A stretch of 49,604 bases of DNA from Nitrospinaceae bacterium UBA3496 (GTDB taxonomy: Bacteria; UBA8248): the NCBI GenBank assembly GCA_002377645.1, contig DFQF01000035.1, forward strand, positions 22,154 to 71,757, in the 5' to 3' direction. The position numbers and the translations under genes are program-made. Positions 35,166 through 43,308 of this stretch are shown here, in pieces. The notes under the pieces were generated by a model, which saw only the letters and a program-made list of their open reading frames with translations, did no database searches and had not been told where the DNA came from. Every line of letters begins with the position of its first letter. Within the stretch, counting starts at the first letter, position 1.

Positions 35166-36227
35166 TTACAATTTTTTTATAATTTCATTAGCAACAGATT
35201 TAGTAGAACCTGAACCCCCTAAATCCGGTGTAGTATTTCCTGAAGATAAATGCTCACGAACTGAAGCATCCAAACGGGAAGATGCTTTTTCTTCTCCAAG
35301 AAATTCAAGCATCATGGAAGCCGAAAAGAGTGTTGCTACAGGATTTGAAATTCCTTTTCCCATTATGTCTGGGGCAGATCCATGAACAGGTTCAAAAAGC
35401 CCTGGAACTTTTCCGTTAGGATTGTAATTCGCACTTGCTGCAATTCCTAAACCTCCTACAATACCTGCACCAAGATCTGTCAGAATATCTGCAAACAAAT
35501 TCGTCGATACTACCACATCAAAAATTTCAGGCTTTCTCACAAAATCTAAAGCTGCAGCATCTACGAGAAGTTTATTTGTCTGCACTCTTTGATATTTTTT
35601 TTGTTTAGAAACTTCGTCGAAAATTTCATCCCATAAAACTAAAGTATGTCCTTGTGCATTTGATTTTGTCACACTGGTTACATGTTTTTTCCTTTTTAAA
35701 GAAGCTTCGAATGATTCTTCAATAATTCTTTTACAACCTAAACGTGAAAAAATAGCTATTTGAGTCGCAATTTCATTAGGATAGCCTTCATAATGACGCC
35801 CTCCCATAGGACTATATTCCCCCTCGGTATTTTCACGAAAAAAAAGGATGTCTATATCCCCGGGGACGTAATCTCTGAGAGGAGATTTTAAACCTTTATA
35901 AAGAATAATTGGTCTCTTATTTACATACAAATCGAAACCTCTTCTTATCGGCAAAAGCAACTCATTTAGTGTAATATGATCTGGAATATCAGGCCTTCCA
36001 ACTGCACCTAGAAGTATTGCATCAAACGTTTCTAGAGTAGTTAAATAATTTTCTGGACACATTTTTCCATGCTTGTGATAGAAATCGCTCCCCCATGGAA
36101 ATTTCTTAAAATCTAATTTTAATTTTTTTTCAATCCCACATAGGGCCTGAAGAACGCGAACAGTTTCACCTATAACTTCAGGACCTATCCCATCGCCGGG
36201 AATTAGTCCTATGGAATGCTTTGCCAT
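35166..36227 (-). CDS. Tartrate/D-malate dehydrogenase-type beta-decarboxylating dehydrogenase
   Basis: This isocitrate/isopropylmalate dehydrogenase-family protein is 353 aa. It shows LIPGDGIGPEVIGET, LLPIRRGFDLYVNKRP, RENTEGEYSPMGGRHYEG, the KSNAQGHTL lysine and the ADILTDLGAGIVGGLG metal-binding segment. The ENTEGEYS plus GGR signature favours the TtuC/DmlA branch (tartrate, D-malate) over LeuB. It lies next to the PduO-like gene and divergent from a CoA-transferase, consistent with small-acid catabolism. Confidence 0.87.
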   Translation of the reverse strand: MAKHSIGLIPGDGIGPEVIGETVRVLQALCGIEKKLKLDFKKFPWGSDFYHKHGKMCPENYLTTLETFDAILLGAVGRPDIPDHITLNELLLPIRRGFDLYVNKRPIILYKGLKSPLRDYVPGDIDILFFRENTEGEYSPMGGRHYEGYPNEIATQIAIFSRLGCKRIIEESFEASLKRKKHVTSVTKSNAQGHTLVLWDEIFDEVSKQKKYQRVQTNKLLVDAAALDFVRKPEIFDVVVSTNLFADILTDLGAGIVGGLGIAASANYNPNGKVPGLFEPVHGSAPDIMGKGISNPVATLFSASMMLEFLGEEKASSRLDASVREHLSSGNTTPDLGGSGSTKSVANEIIKKL

Positions 36228-36353
36228 ATCAATTTCCTATAAGAAACAATTTAAATATTAAGTATATATACCCTTCAATTTATCACAAATTAAGATTATA
36301 AATAGATAAATGATTAAAATATTTACTTCTTCTAAATAGGTTCATTAATAATT

Positions 36354-37049
36354 ATGGAAATTTTTTCAAAAAAAATCATTCCCTCATCTTATGAAGCTGT
36401 TTCTGAAATCCAAGATGGATCCATAGTATCAATTGGTGGATTTGGAGGGATAGGAATCCCTGAGAACTTATTAGAAGCATTACTGAAACACGATGTGTGT
36501 GATCTAACAATAGTTTCGAATCATGCTGGTCAGGGAGAAAAAGGGTTGTCAGCTTTAATAAAACAAAAAAAAGTAAAAAAACTAATATGTTCTTATGCTT
36601 TTCACAAAAATTCTTATATTTTCCGTGATCTTTTTTTATCTAAAGAAGTAGAGCTTGAACAAGTCCCCCAGGGAACACTTGCGGAAAGATTAAGAGCGGG
36701 CGGTGCTGGAATTCCTGCTTTTTATACTAGAACTGCTGTAGACACAGATTTTGAAAAAGGGAAAGAAACAAGAAATTTCAATGGGGAAAAAACCGTTCTG
36801 GAATTTGCTCTGCAAACTGACTTTGCTTTAATTAAATGTTATGAAGCAGATAAACTTGGAAATCTAACTTACAGAGGAACTGCAGGAAATTTTAATCCTG
36901 TAATGGCAAAAGCCGCAAAAATAACTATTGCAGAAACAGAGTTATTATTAGAAGCAGGAGAAATCGAACCTGAATCCGTACAAACTCCTAGCGTTTATGT
37001 GAATAAAATCGTCGTTGGAGAAAATATTGAGCTTAGATCCGAAATATAG
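36354..37049 (+). CDS. 3-oxoacid CoA-transferase subunit A
   Basis: This 231-aa subunit A of a succinyl-CoA:3-ketoacid/acetate-type CoA-transferase has IVSIGGFGGIGIPENLLEAL, the VPQGTLAERLRAGGAGIPAF motif and YRGTAGNFNPVMAKAA. It overlaps subunit B by 23 bp in the preferred reading. It activates an organic acid by exchanging CoA. It is distinct from the glutaconate-type pair at 24122-25698. Confidence 0.92.
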   Translation: MEIFSKKIIPSSYEAVSEIQDGSIVSIGGFGGIGIPENLLEALLKHDVCDLTIVSNHAGQGEKGLSALIKQKKVKKLICSYAFHKNSYIFRDLFLSKEVELEQVPQGTLAERLRAGGAGIPAFYTRTAVDTDFEKGKETRNFNGEKTVLEFALQTDFALIKCYEADKLGNLTYRGTAGNFNPVMAKAAKITIAETELLLEAGEIEPESVQTPSVYVNKIVVGENIELRSEI

Positions 37050-37719
37050 CGATCTTTTGTTGACTCCAAAAGATATAGCTAAACGTATTGCAAAAGAAAT
37101 TCCTGATGGATCTACCGTTAACCTCGGCATTGGAATTCCTACCCTTGTCGCAAATTACGTCGACCCATTAAAAGGGATTTTATTTATGGCAGAAAACGGA
37201 ATATTAGGAACTGGACCTAAACCAAAAAAAGGAGAAGAGGATTTAAATTATATTAATGCGTCAAGAGAACCCGTAATTCCAATAAAAGGGGCATCAATCT
37301 TCGACCATGCTGAAGCGTTTTCTATGATAAGAGGAGGACACATTGACATTGCAATTTTGGGTGCTCTTCAAGTATCTGAAAACGGAGATCTTTCGAACTG
37401 GACCGTACCTGGAGAAGCCAGAGGTGGAATCGGTGGAGCGATGGATTTAGCTAAGGGAGTTAAGGAAGTATATGCTGTGATGAAACATATCACTAAAGAT
37501 GGGATGCTCAAATTTCTCAAAAAATGCTCTTATCCACTAACTGCAAAAAAAGTGGTAACGAAAATTTTTACTGATATGGCACTAATAGAAATTACTGAGA
37601 AGGGCCCTATACTCAAGGAAATGGCAACTGGCCTTAATCAAGAATTGATTGAAAAATTCTCTGAGCCAAAATTAATTATTCCTAGTAAGACAAGTTTCAT
37701 TTTAAAGGAAGAAGAATAA
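37027..37719 (+). CDS. 3-oxoacid CoA-transferase subunit B
   Basis: Subunit B carries the catalytic glutamate in MAENGILGTGP, and NLGIGIPTLVANYVD and the WTVPGEARGGIGGAMDL loop are intact. I prefer the TTG at 37027 (230 aa) because GGAG lies 6 nt upstream inside subunit A; a TTG at 37015 would add four residues. This is a complete, presumably active transferase, in contrast to the other CoA-transferase-like pair. Confidence 0.92.
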   Translation: MSLDPKYSDLLLTPKDIAKRIAKEIPDGSTVNLGIGIPTLVANYVDPLKGILFMAENGILGTGPKPKKGEEDLNYINASREPVIPIKGASIFDHAEAFSMIRGGHIDIAILGALQVSENGDLSNWTVPGEARGGIGGAMDLAKGVKEVYAVMKHITKDGMLKFLKKCSYPLTAKKVVTKIFTDMALIEITEKGPILKEMATGLNQELIEKFSEPKLIIPSKTSFILKEEE

Positions 37720-37782
37720 AACAGAAATACACAAAAAATTTTCAGGTCATATAGAAAAGAAAATTAAATTGGAGAAATAAAA

Positions 37783-38202
37783 ATGCCCATACATAAAATT
37801 TTTGAAATGGAAAAAAATCGAGAAGAATCTACTCCTGAAGCAGAAATGCAAAGAGTTAAAGGGGAACTAATGAAAGTTGGTATAGTTGTTTATCAAAAAG
37901 ACAAAGGTGCGCCTCCACATTTTCATCCGAATGATGAACAATTTAATTTAATTTTAGAAGGACGTAGAGTAATGATCCTAGACGGCGAAGTAGTATATGC
38001 CGAACCCGGTGACTTAATTCATATTCCTAGAAATTCTGTCCATGGCGGAGGGCAATCTCTCGATGATAAGTGTGTTTTTTTTGCGGCAAAAAGTCCTGCA
38101 GGTAGCGGAGTCATGGGAGAAGATTACAACCCTGTTGAAAATGCGGAAGAACTTATGCAGTTAGTTGAAGATCGTGTCAGAGAAATTAGAGAAAAAGAAT
38201 GA
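37783..38202 (+). CDS. Cupin-domain protein
   Basis: This 139-aa single cupin has metal-binding motif 1 PPHFHPNDEQFNLILEG (H, H, E) and motif 2 PGDLIHIPRNSVHGG with the final histidine. A metal-dependent small-molecule enzyme or sensor is likely. GGAG lies 8 nt before the ATG. It follows the CoA-transferase by 63 bp and may be cotranscribed. Confidence 0.88.
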   Translation: MPIHKIFEMEKNREESTPEAEMQRVKGELMKVGIVVYQKDKGAPPHFHPNDEQFNLILEGRRVMILDGEVVYAEPGDLIHIPRNSVHGGGQSLDDKCVFFAAKSPAGSGVMGEDYNPVENAEELMQLVEDRVREIREKE

Positions 38203-38207
38203 AAGTT

Positions 38208-38254
38208 TATTATAGTTGCAAATCGTAATATAATGGGAATTAGCAACGATAATA
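38208..38254 (+). terminator. Long imperfect inverted repeat after the cupin gene
   Basis: A 12-bp arm ending TATAGTTGC pairs with GCAACGATAATA with one mismatch across a 23-nt loop. It lies in the 106-bp gap between the cupin and the next membrane-protein gene. A T-rich stretch follows but not directly, so an intrinsic terminator is only possible. Confidence 0.35.
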
Positions 38255-38308
38255 CTTTATTGTAAGTTTTTAGAATTTAAATTTTAATCAATGTAGGAGT
38301 TTCCAACC

Positions 38309-38737
38309 ATGGGATATAGTACTGGGAACATAATTGTCACAACTTTGCACGTAATATGTGCAATCCTTTCAGTAGGTGGAGTAGCTTTTCTCAGATTTGT
38401 AGCATTACCGTTTTCAGAAAGTCTTTCAGATGAAGAAAAACAGCGATTTCAATTAACACTCAGAAAACGTTTTGTTCCTATTCTTCATACTTCATTTTTA
38501 CTTCTTATTTTAACGGGAATACACCATATAACACGCCTTATTAGAGAAGGCATGACAATCCCAACTCCACTTATAGTGAAAATAGTTCTCGCTCTGATTA
38601 TAATTTTTATAGGGATCGCATTAACAATACCAAAAGGATTTGAAGGTTTAAAGAATAAGAAAAAATCTTGGCTTTCATTCAACTTGCTTCTTGCAACTAT
38701 TGTTGTCTATCTAGGGATTTCGGTCACGCACGGTTAA
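38309..38737 (+). CDS. Small four-helix membrane protein (CopD-like)
   Basis: This 142-aa protein has four predicted membrane helices at about 8-32, 52-72, 86-108 and 118-140. The first helix, TLHVICAILSVGGVAFLRFV, and the ILTGIHHITRL segment resemble CopD/HemJ-type haem- or copper-linked membrane domains, with conserved-looking histidines. The family match is loose. AGGAG lies 9 nt before the ATG. It is followed by an MDR oxidoreductase after 28 bp. Confidence 0.65.
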   Translation: MGYSTGNIIVTTLHVICAILSVGGVAFLRFVALPFSESLSDEEKQRFQLTLRKRFVPILHTSFLLLILTGIHHITRLIREGMTIPTPLIVKIVLALIIIFIGIALTIPKGFEGLKNKKKSWLSFNLLLATIVVYLGISVTHG

Positions 38738-38765
38738 AACTAATTAATTTTTTTAAGGATTTCAA

Positions 38766-39773
38766 ATGTTTGCAGCTTGGTATGAGAAAAAAGGAAAAGC
38801 AAGAGATGTTTATAATATTGGGGAATTAGATAATCCAGAACCAATGCCAAATGAGGTCAGAGTTCGTCTTTATGCCTCTGGAGTCAATCATACTGACTGT
38901 AAACGAAGATCTGGACATGGTAATGAAGACTGGAATTATGCGCATCACTTCCCTGACTTTCCAATTATTATTCCAAATAACGATGGTGCAGGAATTGTTG
39001 ATAAAGTAGGCAGCGATATTTCAGCTTTCTCTATTGGAGATAGAGTTTGGGTTTTTAATGCAAGGTACAGAAGAGCATTCGGTACTGCTGCAGAATTTAT
39101 CACAATTCCTGCAAATCTAATCTCTCCTTTACCAGATAATACTTCATTTATAGAAGGAGCTTGTCTTGGAGTTCCTGCTATGACTGCTCATCGCTGTCTT
39201 TATTCAGATGGAGATATCCAAGGGAAAAATATACTAGTAACGGGAGGTGCTGGTAGTGTTGGAAACTATGCAGTACAACTTGCAAAACTAGGGAAAGCTA
39301 ATGTTATAACTACCGTAAGTTCTCCTGAAAAAGGAGAAAAAGTTTCTATGGCTGATCACATTATTAATTACAGAGAAACAGATGTTGTTTCAGAGGTTAT
39401 GCGTATTACCGATGGAGAAGGAGTAGACCGGATAGTAGACGTAAATTTAGGAGTACATTGGGAAATAAATTATAAAATTCTAAAAGAAAATGGAACTATC
39501 ACTTCTTACTCTTCCATGGGAAATAGAAACCCTAGTTTCCCGCACTATGAACTAATGTTAGGCAATGCAAATATTCGTCTAGTAATGATTCACTGTTCTC
39601 CTTTTGAGGCTCTTCAAAAAGCAGCGGATGAAATTACAAACACACTCAAAACCAATAGCTTGATTCACAACGTTGCTAAATTATTTCCTCTCGACAAAAT
39701 TCACGAATCTAACGAAGCTGTTGAAAGTGGAAAAATGATTGGAAATGTAATTATTGAAATAAGTGACAATTAG
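38766..39773 (+). CDS. Zinc-independent MDR/NADPH:quinone reductase-like oxidoreductase
   Basis: This 335-aa medium-chain dehydrogenase/reductase has a GroES-like N-domain (SGVNHTDCKRRSG, PIIIPNNDGAGIVDKVG) and a Rossmann domain with LVTGGAGSVGNYAVQLAK. No structural zinc cysteine cluster is seen, which favours the quinone-reductase subgroup. Its stop overlaps the convergent BioF-like gene by 4 bp. Confidence 0.87.
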   Translation: MFAAWYEKKGKARDVYNIGELDNPEPMPNEVRVRLYASGVNHTDCKRRSGHGNEDWNYAHHFPDFPIIIPNNDGAGIVDKVGSDISAFSIGDRVWVFNARYRRAFGTAAEFITIPANLISPLPDNTSFIEGACLGVPAMTAHRCLYSDGDIQGKNILVTGGAGSVGNYAVQLAKLGKANVITTVSSPEKGEKVSMADHIINYRETDVVSEVMRITDGEGVDRIVDVNLGVHWEINYKILKENGTITSYSSMGNRNPSFPHYELMLGNANIRLVMIHCSPFEALQKAADEITNTLKTNSLIHNVAKLFPLDKIHESNEAVESGKMIGNVIIEISDN

Positions 39774-41002
39774 TTTTTACACGAAGAAATGTTTAGTTTC
39801 TTAGCTCCTATCTCTAACGCATTCAAAAGATTGTCAATATGTTCTTTTTTATGGGTAGCCATTAAACTAATTCTAATTCTACTCGTACCTTCGCGAACTG
39901 TAGGAGGTCTAATAGCTAAAGAAAAAATTCCTGCTTTCATTAAAAAATCTGATAATCGTAAAGTTTTTAATGTATCTCCGATTACAAGAGGAAAAATAGG
40001 AATTTCTTTACATTTTTTTTCACTAACAGGAATTCCTATTTTAGTAAGTCCATCCGACAAGTAATGACTCAAATCTGAAAGTTTTTTCCTTCTTCTTTCG
40101 CCTTCATTCCCTTGAACTAGACGGATTGATTTAAGAGCACTTCCAACGGCTGAAGGTGGAAGGCTAGTCGAATAAATAAATGATTTCGCTTTATTAGTTA
40201 GATATTGAATTACATCACTTTTTGAAGAAACAAAAGCTCCATAAGATGCAAGCGATTTTCCAAGAGTCCCCATACTGATATCTACTTCTTCTTCAACTTT
40301 GAAAAGAGAAGCGGCCCCCCTTCCTTTTTTCCCTAAAACTCCAGTTGCATGCGCCTCATCAACAACTAATAAAGCATTAAATTTTTGTGCAAGATCAACT
40401 ATTTCATCCAAAGGAGCGAGGTCACCGTCCATACTAAAAACACCATCTACGACAATCAAACGTTTACTTTTTCTGCTAGTTTCTTTTAAATATTTTGAAA
40501 GTATAGAAAGATTATTATGTGGAAAAATCTTTACTTTTGCAGCACTTAATCTACATCCCTCTATTATACTCGCATGGTTAAGCTCATCACTAAAGACAAC
40601 ATCTCCCTTGCCCATCAAAGAAGAAATTATTCCTATATTCGCTAGAAATCCTGAACCAAAGAGAATCGTTTGATCTTTTTCTTTCCAAGAAGAAATAAGT
40701 TTACATAAAGATTCATGAATTTGCATAAATCCAGACAATAAAGGACTTGCTACAGAACTGTTCCCAAATTTTTTCGAGGCTAGAATAGCTGAGCGAATCA
40801 CTTCTGGATGATCTGCTAATCCTAAATAATTATTGGACGACATCATTATTATTTCTTTTCCATTAAATTTCATGATTGGAGATTGAGAACCATGAACTTT
40901 TCTTAATGAACGAAAAAGATCATTTTCTTTCATTAATGAAATATCCGTACCAATGAAATCAGACCATTTTTTTTTATCAACTTTGTGATTAATAGGTTTC
41001 AT
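39770..41002 (-). CDS. Alpha-oxoamine synthase (BioF / 2-amino-3-ketobutyrate CoA ligase-like)
   Basis: This PLP enzyme, 410 aa, condenses an acyl-CoA with an amino acid. SSNNYLGLADHPEV, the ring-stacking H143 (DELNHASIIEG), D215/H218 (VVDEAHATGVLG) and the PLP lysine K249 in MGTLGKSLASYGAF are present. BioF, Kbl and sphingolipid-type synthases are close; no other biotin gene is near, so the substrate is open. ATG start. Confidence 0.87.
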   Translation of the reverse strand: MKPINHKVDKKKWSDFIGTDISLMKENDLFRSLRKVHGSQSPIMKFNGKEIIMMSSNNYLGLADHPEVIRSAILASKKFGNSSVASPLLSGFMQIHESLCKLISSWKEKDQTILFGSGFLANIGIISSLMGKGDVVFSDELNHASIIEGCRLSAAKVKIFPHNNLSILSKYLKETSRKSKRLIVVDGVFSMDGDLAPLDEIVDLAQKFNALLVVDEAHATGVLGKKGRGAASLFKVEEEVDISMGTLGKSLASYGAFVSSKSDVIQYLTNKAKSFIYSTSLPPSAVGSALKSIRLVQGNEGERRRKKLSDLSHYLSDGLTKIGIPVSEKKCKEIPIFPLVIGDTLKTLRLSDFLMKAGIFSLAIRPPTVREGTSRIRISLMATHKKEHIDNLLNALEIGAKKLNISSCKN

Positions 41003-41060
41003 AATAGAATTTCTTAGTAAAAATTAAATACATAAAAAAAGCTACATAAATGGGCCTATC

Positions 41061-41438
41061 GTGAATATTATCATACTAGTTGCATTTGGAGGCGCTTTAG
41101 GAAGTCTCATACGCTACTTTACAGAGTTGGCTTGTAAAAGATTGTCTTTTTTTTCGGTACCAATTGGAACAATAGTAGTGAATATTATTGGTTCTTTCTT
41201 GATTGGTTACACCCTTCAATTTCTTCTATCTAGAAATATAGCGACAGAAGAATACAAACGTTTAATAATGACTGGTTTTCTAGGAGGATTAACTACTTTT
41301 TCTTCTTTCAGCCTAGAAATTCTACAAATGTTACAAGAGGGGAAATTATTTCTCGCGGTTACTTATGTGGTTCTATCAATTTCTATAGGGCTACTCGCTG
41401 TTTGGTTTGGTATATCAATTGCTTCGAATTCTAGCTAA
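41061..41438 (+). CDS. crcB: Fluoride channel CrcB/Fluc
   Basis: This 125-aa four-helix channel protein exports fluoride as a dimer. It carries the early arginine (SLIRYF), N41 in VVNIIGSF and the GFLGGLTTFSSFS motif. The start is GTG at 41061 with no clear Shine-Dalgarno. The 58-bp gap upstream holds no recognisable fluoride riboswitch. It ends 5 bp before the convergent SDR gene. Confidence 0.94.
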   Translation: MNIIILVAFGGALGSLIRYFTELACKRLSFFSVPIGTIVVNIIGSFLIGYTLQFLLSRNIATEEYKRLIMTGFLGGLTTFSSFSLEILQMLQEGKLFLAVTYVVLSISIGLLAVWFGISIASNSS

Positions 41439-41443
41439 ATACT

Positions 41444-42229
41444 TTAGACTCCTCTTAGTTCTCCACCGTCAACCTGAATATTCGTTCCAGTAATAAAACT
41501 TGCTCTTTCGCTGGCGAGAAATGCAACAGCAGCTGCAAATTCTTCTGGTTTTCCAAGACGACCTATTTTAATATCTTTAATTACTTCAGAGTAGATTTCA
41601 TCCGTAGATTTTCCAGTTTCCAACGACATTGCTTCAATCCTATCTTGCCAATGTGTATCAAAGCGTCCAGGACTTATCATATTCACAAGAATACCATCAA
41701 GAACAAATTCATTTGCGATAGATTTCATAAAATTCAAGAGCGTAGATTTTGTAACATTCGCAACACTCCTTTTTTCCCTTGGTTGTTTGATACTAGTCGA
41801 ACCCGTAAAAATAATTCGACCCCATTTTTGTCTTTGCATGTGAGGAATAACTTCTTTACATAGTTGTACGCCAGCATAAAGATTAAGATCCATCAATTCT
41901 TTCCAGTCATTAATTTCAAGATCCAGGAAATTCTTTGTCAAACTAATTCCAGCATTACTAAGCAATATATGAACGGCCCCAAAGTGATCTACCACCTCTT
42001 TGACTATCTTTTTATTATCGGAAAAAGAGGAAACATCAGCTTGAATTGTCAAAACTTTAGAATTTGCAATTTGTTCAATATCTTTTTTTGCACTCAAAAG
42101 TCTTTCTGGATTTCTGGCACAAATAACTACATGACAACCCTCTTTTGCCAATTCACATGCCGATGCTAGACCAAGACCAGCACTACCACCAGTTATAATC
42201 GCAATTTTGCCCCTAAGACCTAATTCCAA
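41444..42229 (-). CDS. Short-chain dehydrogenase/reductase, catalytic Tyr absent
   Basis: This 261-aa SDR has an intact cofactor loop TGGSAGLGLA (13-22) and SNAG (91-94) and ends with ITGTNIQVDGGELRGV. Serine S144 and lysine K161 are present, but the position four residues before the lysine is A157, where the YxxxK motif has tyrosine. A subgroup of FabG-like SDRs lacks this Tyr, so a folded protein with altered chemistry is plausible. The start is TTG with GAGG upstream. Confidence 0.83.
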   Translation of the reverse strand: MELGLRGKIAIITGGSAGLGLASACELAKEGCHVVICARNPERLLSAKKDIEQIANSKVLTIQADVSSFSDNKKIVKEVVDHFGAVHILLSNAGISLTKNFLDLEINDWKELMDLNLYAGVQLCKEVIPHMQRQKWGRIIFTGSTSIKQPREKRSVANVTKSTLLNFMKSIANEFVLDGILVNMISPGRFDTHWQDRIEAMSLETGKSTDEIYSEVIKDIKIGRLGKPEEFAAAVAFLASERASFITGTNIQVDGGELRGV

Positions 42230-42348
42230 ATCTCACCTCTTGTTATTTTTTAGTGAAATTATTTGATGGACATATTAAAACTCGTTTAGGATAAATTGCA
42301 ATATTTGATTTTTCCACAATTTACCAAACCATTTAAAAAGGACTCATA

Positions 42349-42633
42349 ATGCCAGACAAATCAGATTTTCGTAAATTTTATCGCGATGCACACAGTTCTG
42401 ATCTACTAACAGAAAGAGAAAGAATTCTAATAGGTCTCTCGGTAGCCATCTCGAGAAATTGCCAACCCTGAGTAAACCATCGTCTAGCAGATGCTAGAAA
42501 AAAAGAAATATCAGAGGAAACCTTAGATTCTACTTTCAACGTGGTCTCTGCCGTAATAGGTGGAATAGCTCAAAGCATGAACCAAAGATTCAAGGCATCT
42601 CAAAAAACGACTGAAGAAAAAAAACCTACCTAA
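42349..42633 (+). CDS. AhpD/carboxymuconolactone decarboxylase-like selenoprotein (Sec at in-frame TGA)
   Basis: An ATG with AAGGA 6 nt upstream opens a 94-codon frame interrupted by one TGA (42469-42471) and ending at TAA 42631. Read as selenocysteine, the region is SRNC38-Q-P-U41-V-N-H44, followed by LADARKKEISEETLDSTFN and a VVSAVIGGIAQ helix. This matches the redox CxxC plus downstream His of AhpD/CMD-domain proteins, with U replacing the second cysteine. A hairpin fitting a bacterial SECIS follows. Protein similarity continues across the TGA in one frame. The TAA overlaps the convergent gene by 8 bp, as at other gene ends here. It is probably a thiol/selenol peroxidase-like redox protein. 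A nonsense mutation is the alternative. Confidence 0.8.
42483..42498 (+). promoter_or_regulatory. Predicted bacterial SECIS-like hairpin
   Basis: UCUAGC pairs with GCUAGA (6 bp) around a four-base loop AGAU. The loop begins 17 nt after the UGA and has G in its second position, matching the published description of bacterial SECIS elements (short stem, G among the first two loop bases, 16-37 nt from UGA). It lies within the coding sequence, as required in bacteria. Confidence 0.6.
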
Positions 42634-43231
42634 CACCAGATGGTTTAGGACGTTTCTTTCTATCAGAAATAGCTTTTTTTACTTGGGCAGAACTTTTTCC
42701 TTCCAGTTCTATCCCGAATACTTCACCTACACGTGTATGCTTATCCATCAGTCTCATGAAATCGATACCATCAATCTCGGCTATTACCATCTCGCAAGTA
42801 CTAAAAATCTCACACCCTTCAACAAGGTGACCACCAAAACAGGTTGCCTCAGGCCTTCCCATTGAAATAGTTACATGTGCATGTAAATATGGTTCTCCAT
42901 TTTCCGTCTGAGTAATGTTTCCACTCATTTGTAAAAGTTCTAAAGGTCCATTGATAGGAGTAAAAATTCTACATTCATCATTAATAGGGAATGGTTCTGG
43001 GAATTTCCACACATTTCTCAATGTAGCTTTTCTAAGACTAGCCGCTACACTCAAGATCACCCCTGATTTTAATTTTTTTTCTTTACATATCTTTACTGTA
43101 GTTCCGAACAAATCATCACCTGGTGCCATTCTCACTGTGAGCACTCTGCCGATTTTTCCCTCAGCAACATCATATCTCGGTTTTCGGGTTTTCCAATTGG
43201 TTTTATCAAATAACATTTCTTTTTTTGGCAT
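42626..43231 (-). CDS. PPC/DUF296-domain protein
   Basis: This 201-aa protein has a PPC (DUF296) domain at about 25-155: LTVRMAPGDDLFGTT, the GPLELLQMSGNIT strand, and H117, H119 and H135 in LHAHVTI and FGGHLVEGC, which form a possible metal site on the trimer. It has a basic C-terminal tail. In bacteria such proteins are of unknown function; plant relatives carry AT-hooks, but none is obvious here. It lies downstream of the mqn cluster and ends inside the selenoprotein gene's 3' end. Confidence 0.85.
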   Translation of the reverse strand: MPKKEMLFDKTNWKTRKPRYDVAEGKIGRVLTVRMAPGDDLFGTTVKICKEKKLKSGVILSVAASLRKATLRNVWKFPEPFPINDECRIFTPINGPLELLQMSGNITQTENGEPYLHAHVTISMGRPEATCFGGHLVEGCEIFSTCEMVIAEIDGIDFMRLMDKHTRVGEVFGIELEGKSSAQVKKAISDRKKRPKPSGVR

Positions 43232-43308
43232 TAGAAAAAATTCTCCTCTCTGGACTAACTAGGCCCATCAATTAATTGAATGTAAAATTCTTCTCTATTC
43301 AAACCTAT

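Noticed and set aside
41003..41060. Fluoride riboswitch before crcB
   Set aside because: The short AT-rich gap has none of the conserved GC-rich elements of that riboswitch.
42349..42471. Reading the CMD-like gene as a 40-codon truncated gene or pseudogene
   Set aside because: The TGA falls exactly at a redox-active position, family similarity continues in the same frame and a SECIS-like hairpin follows; kept as a stated alternative only.
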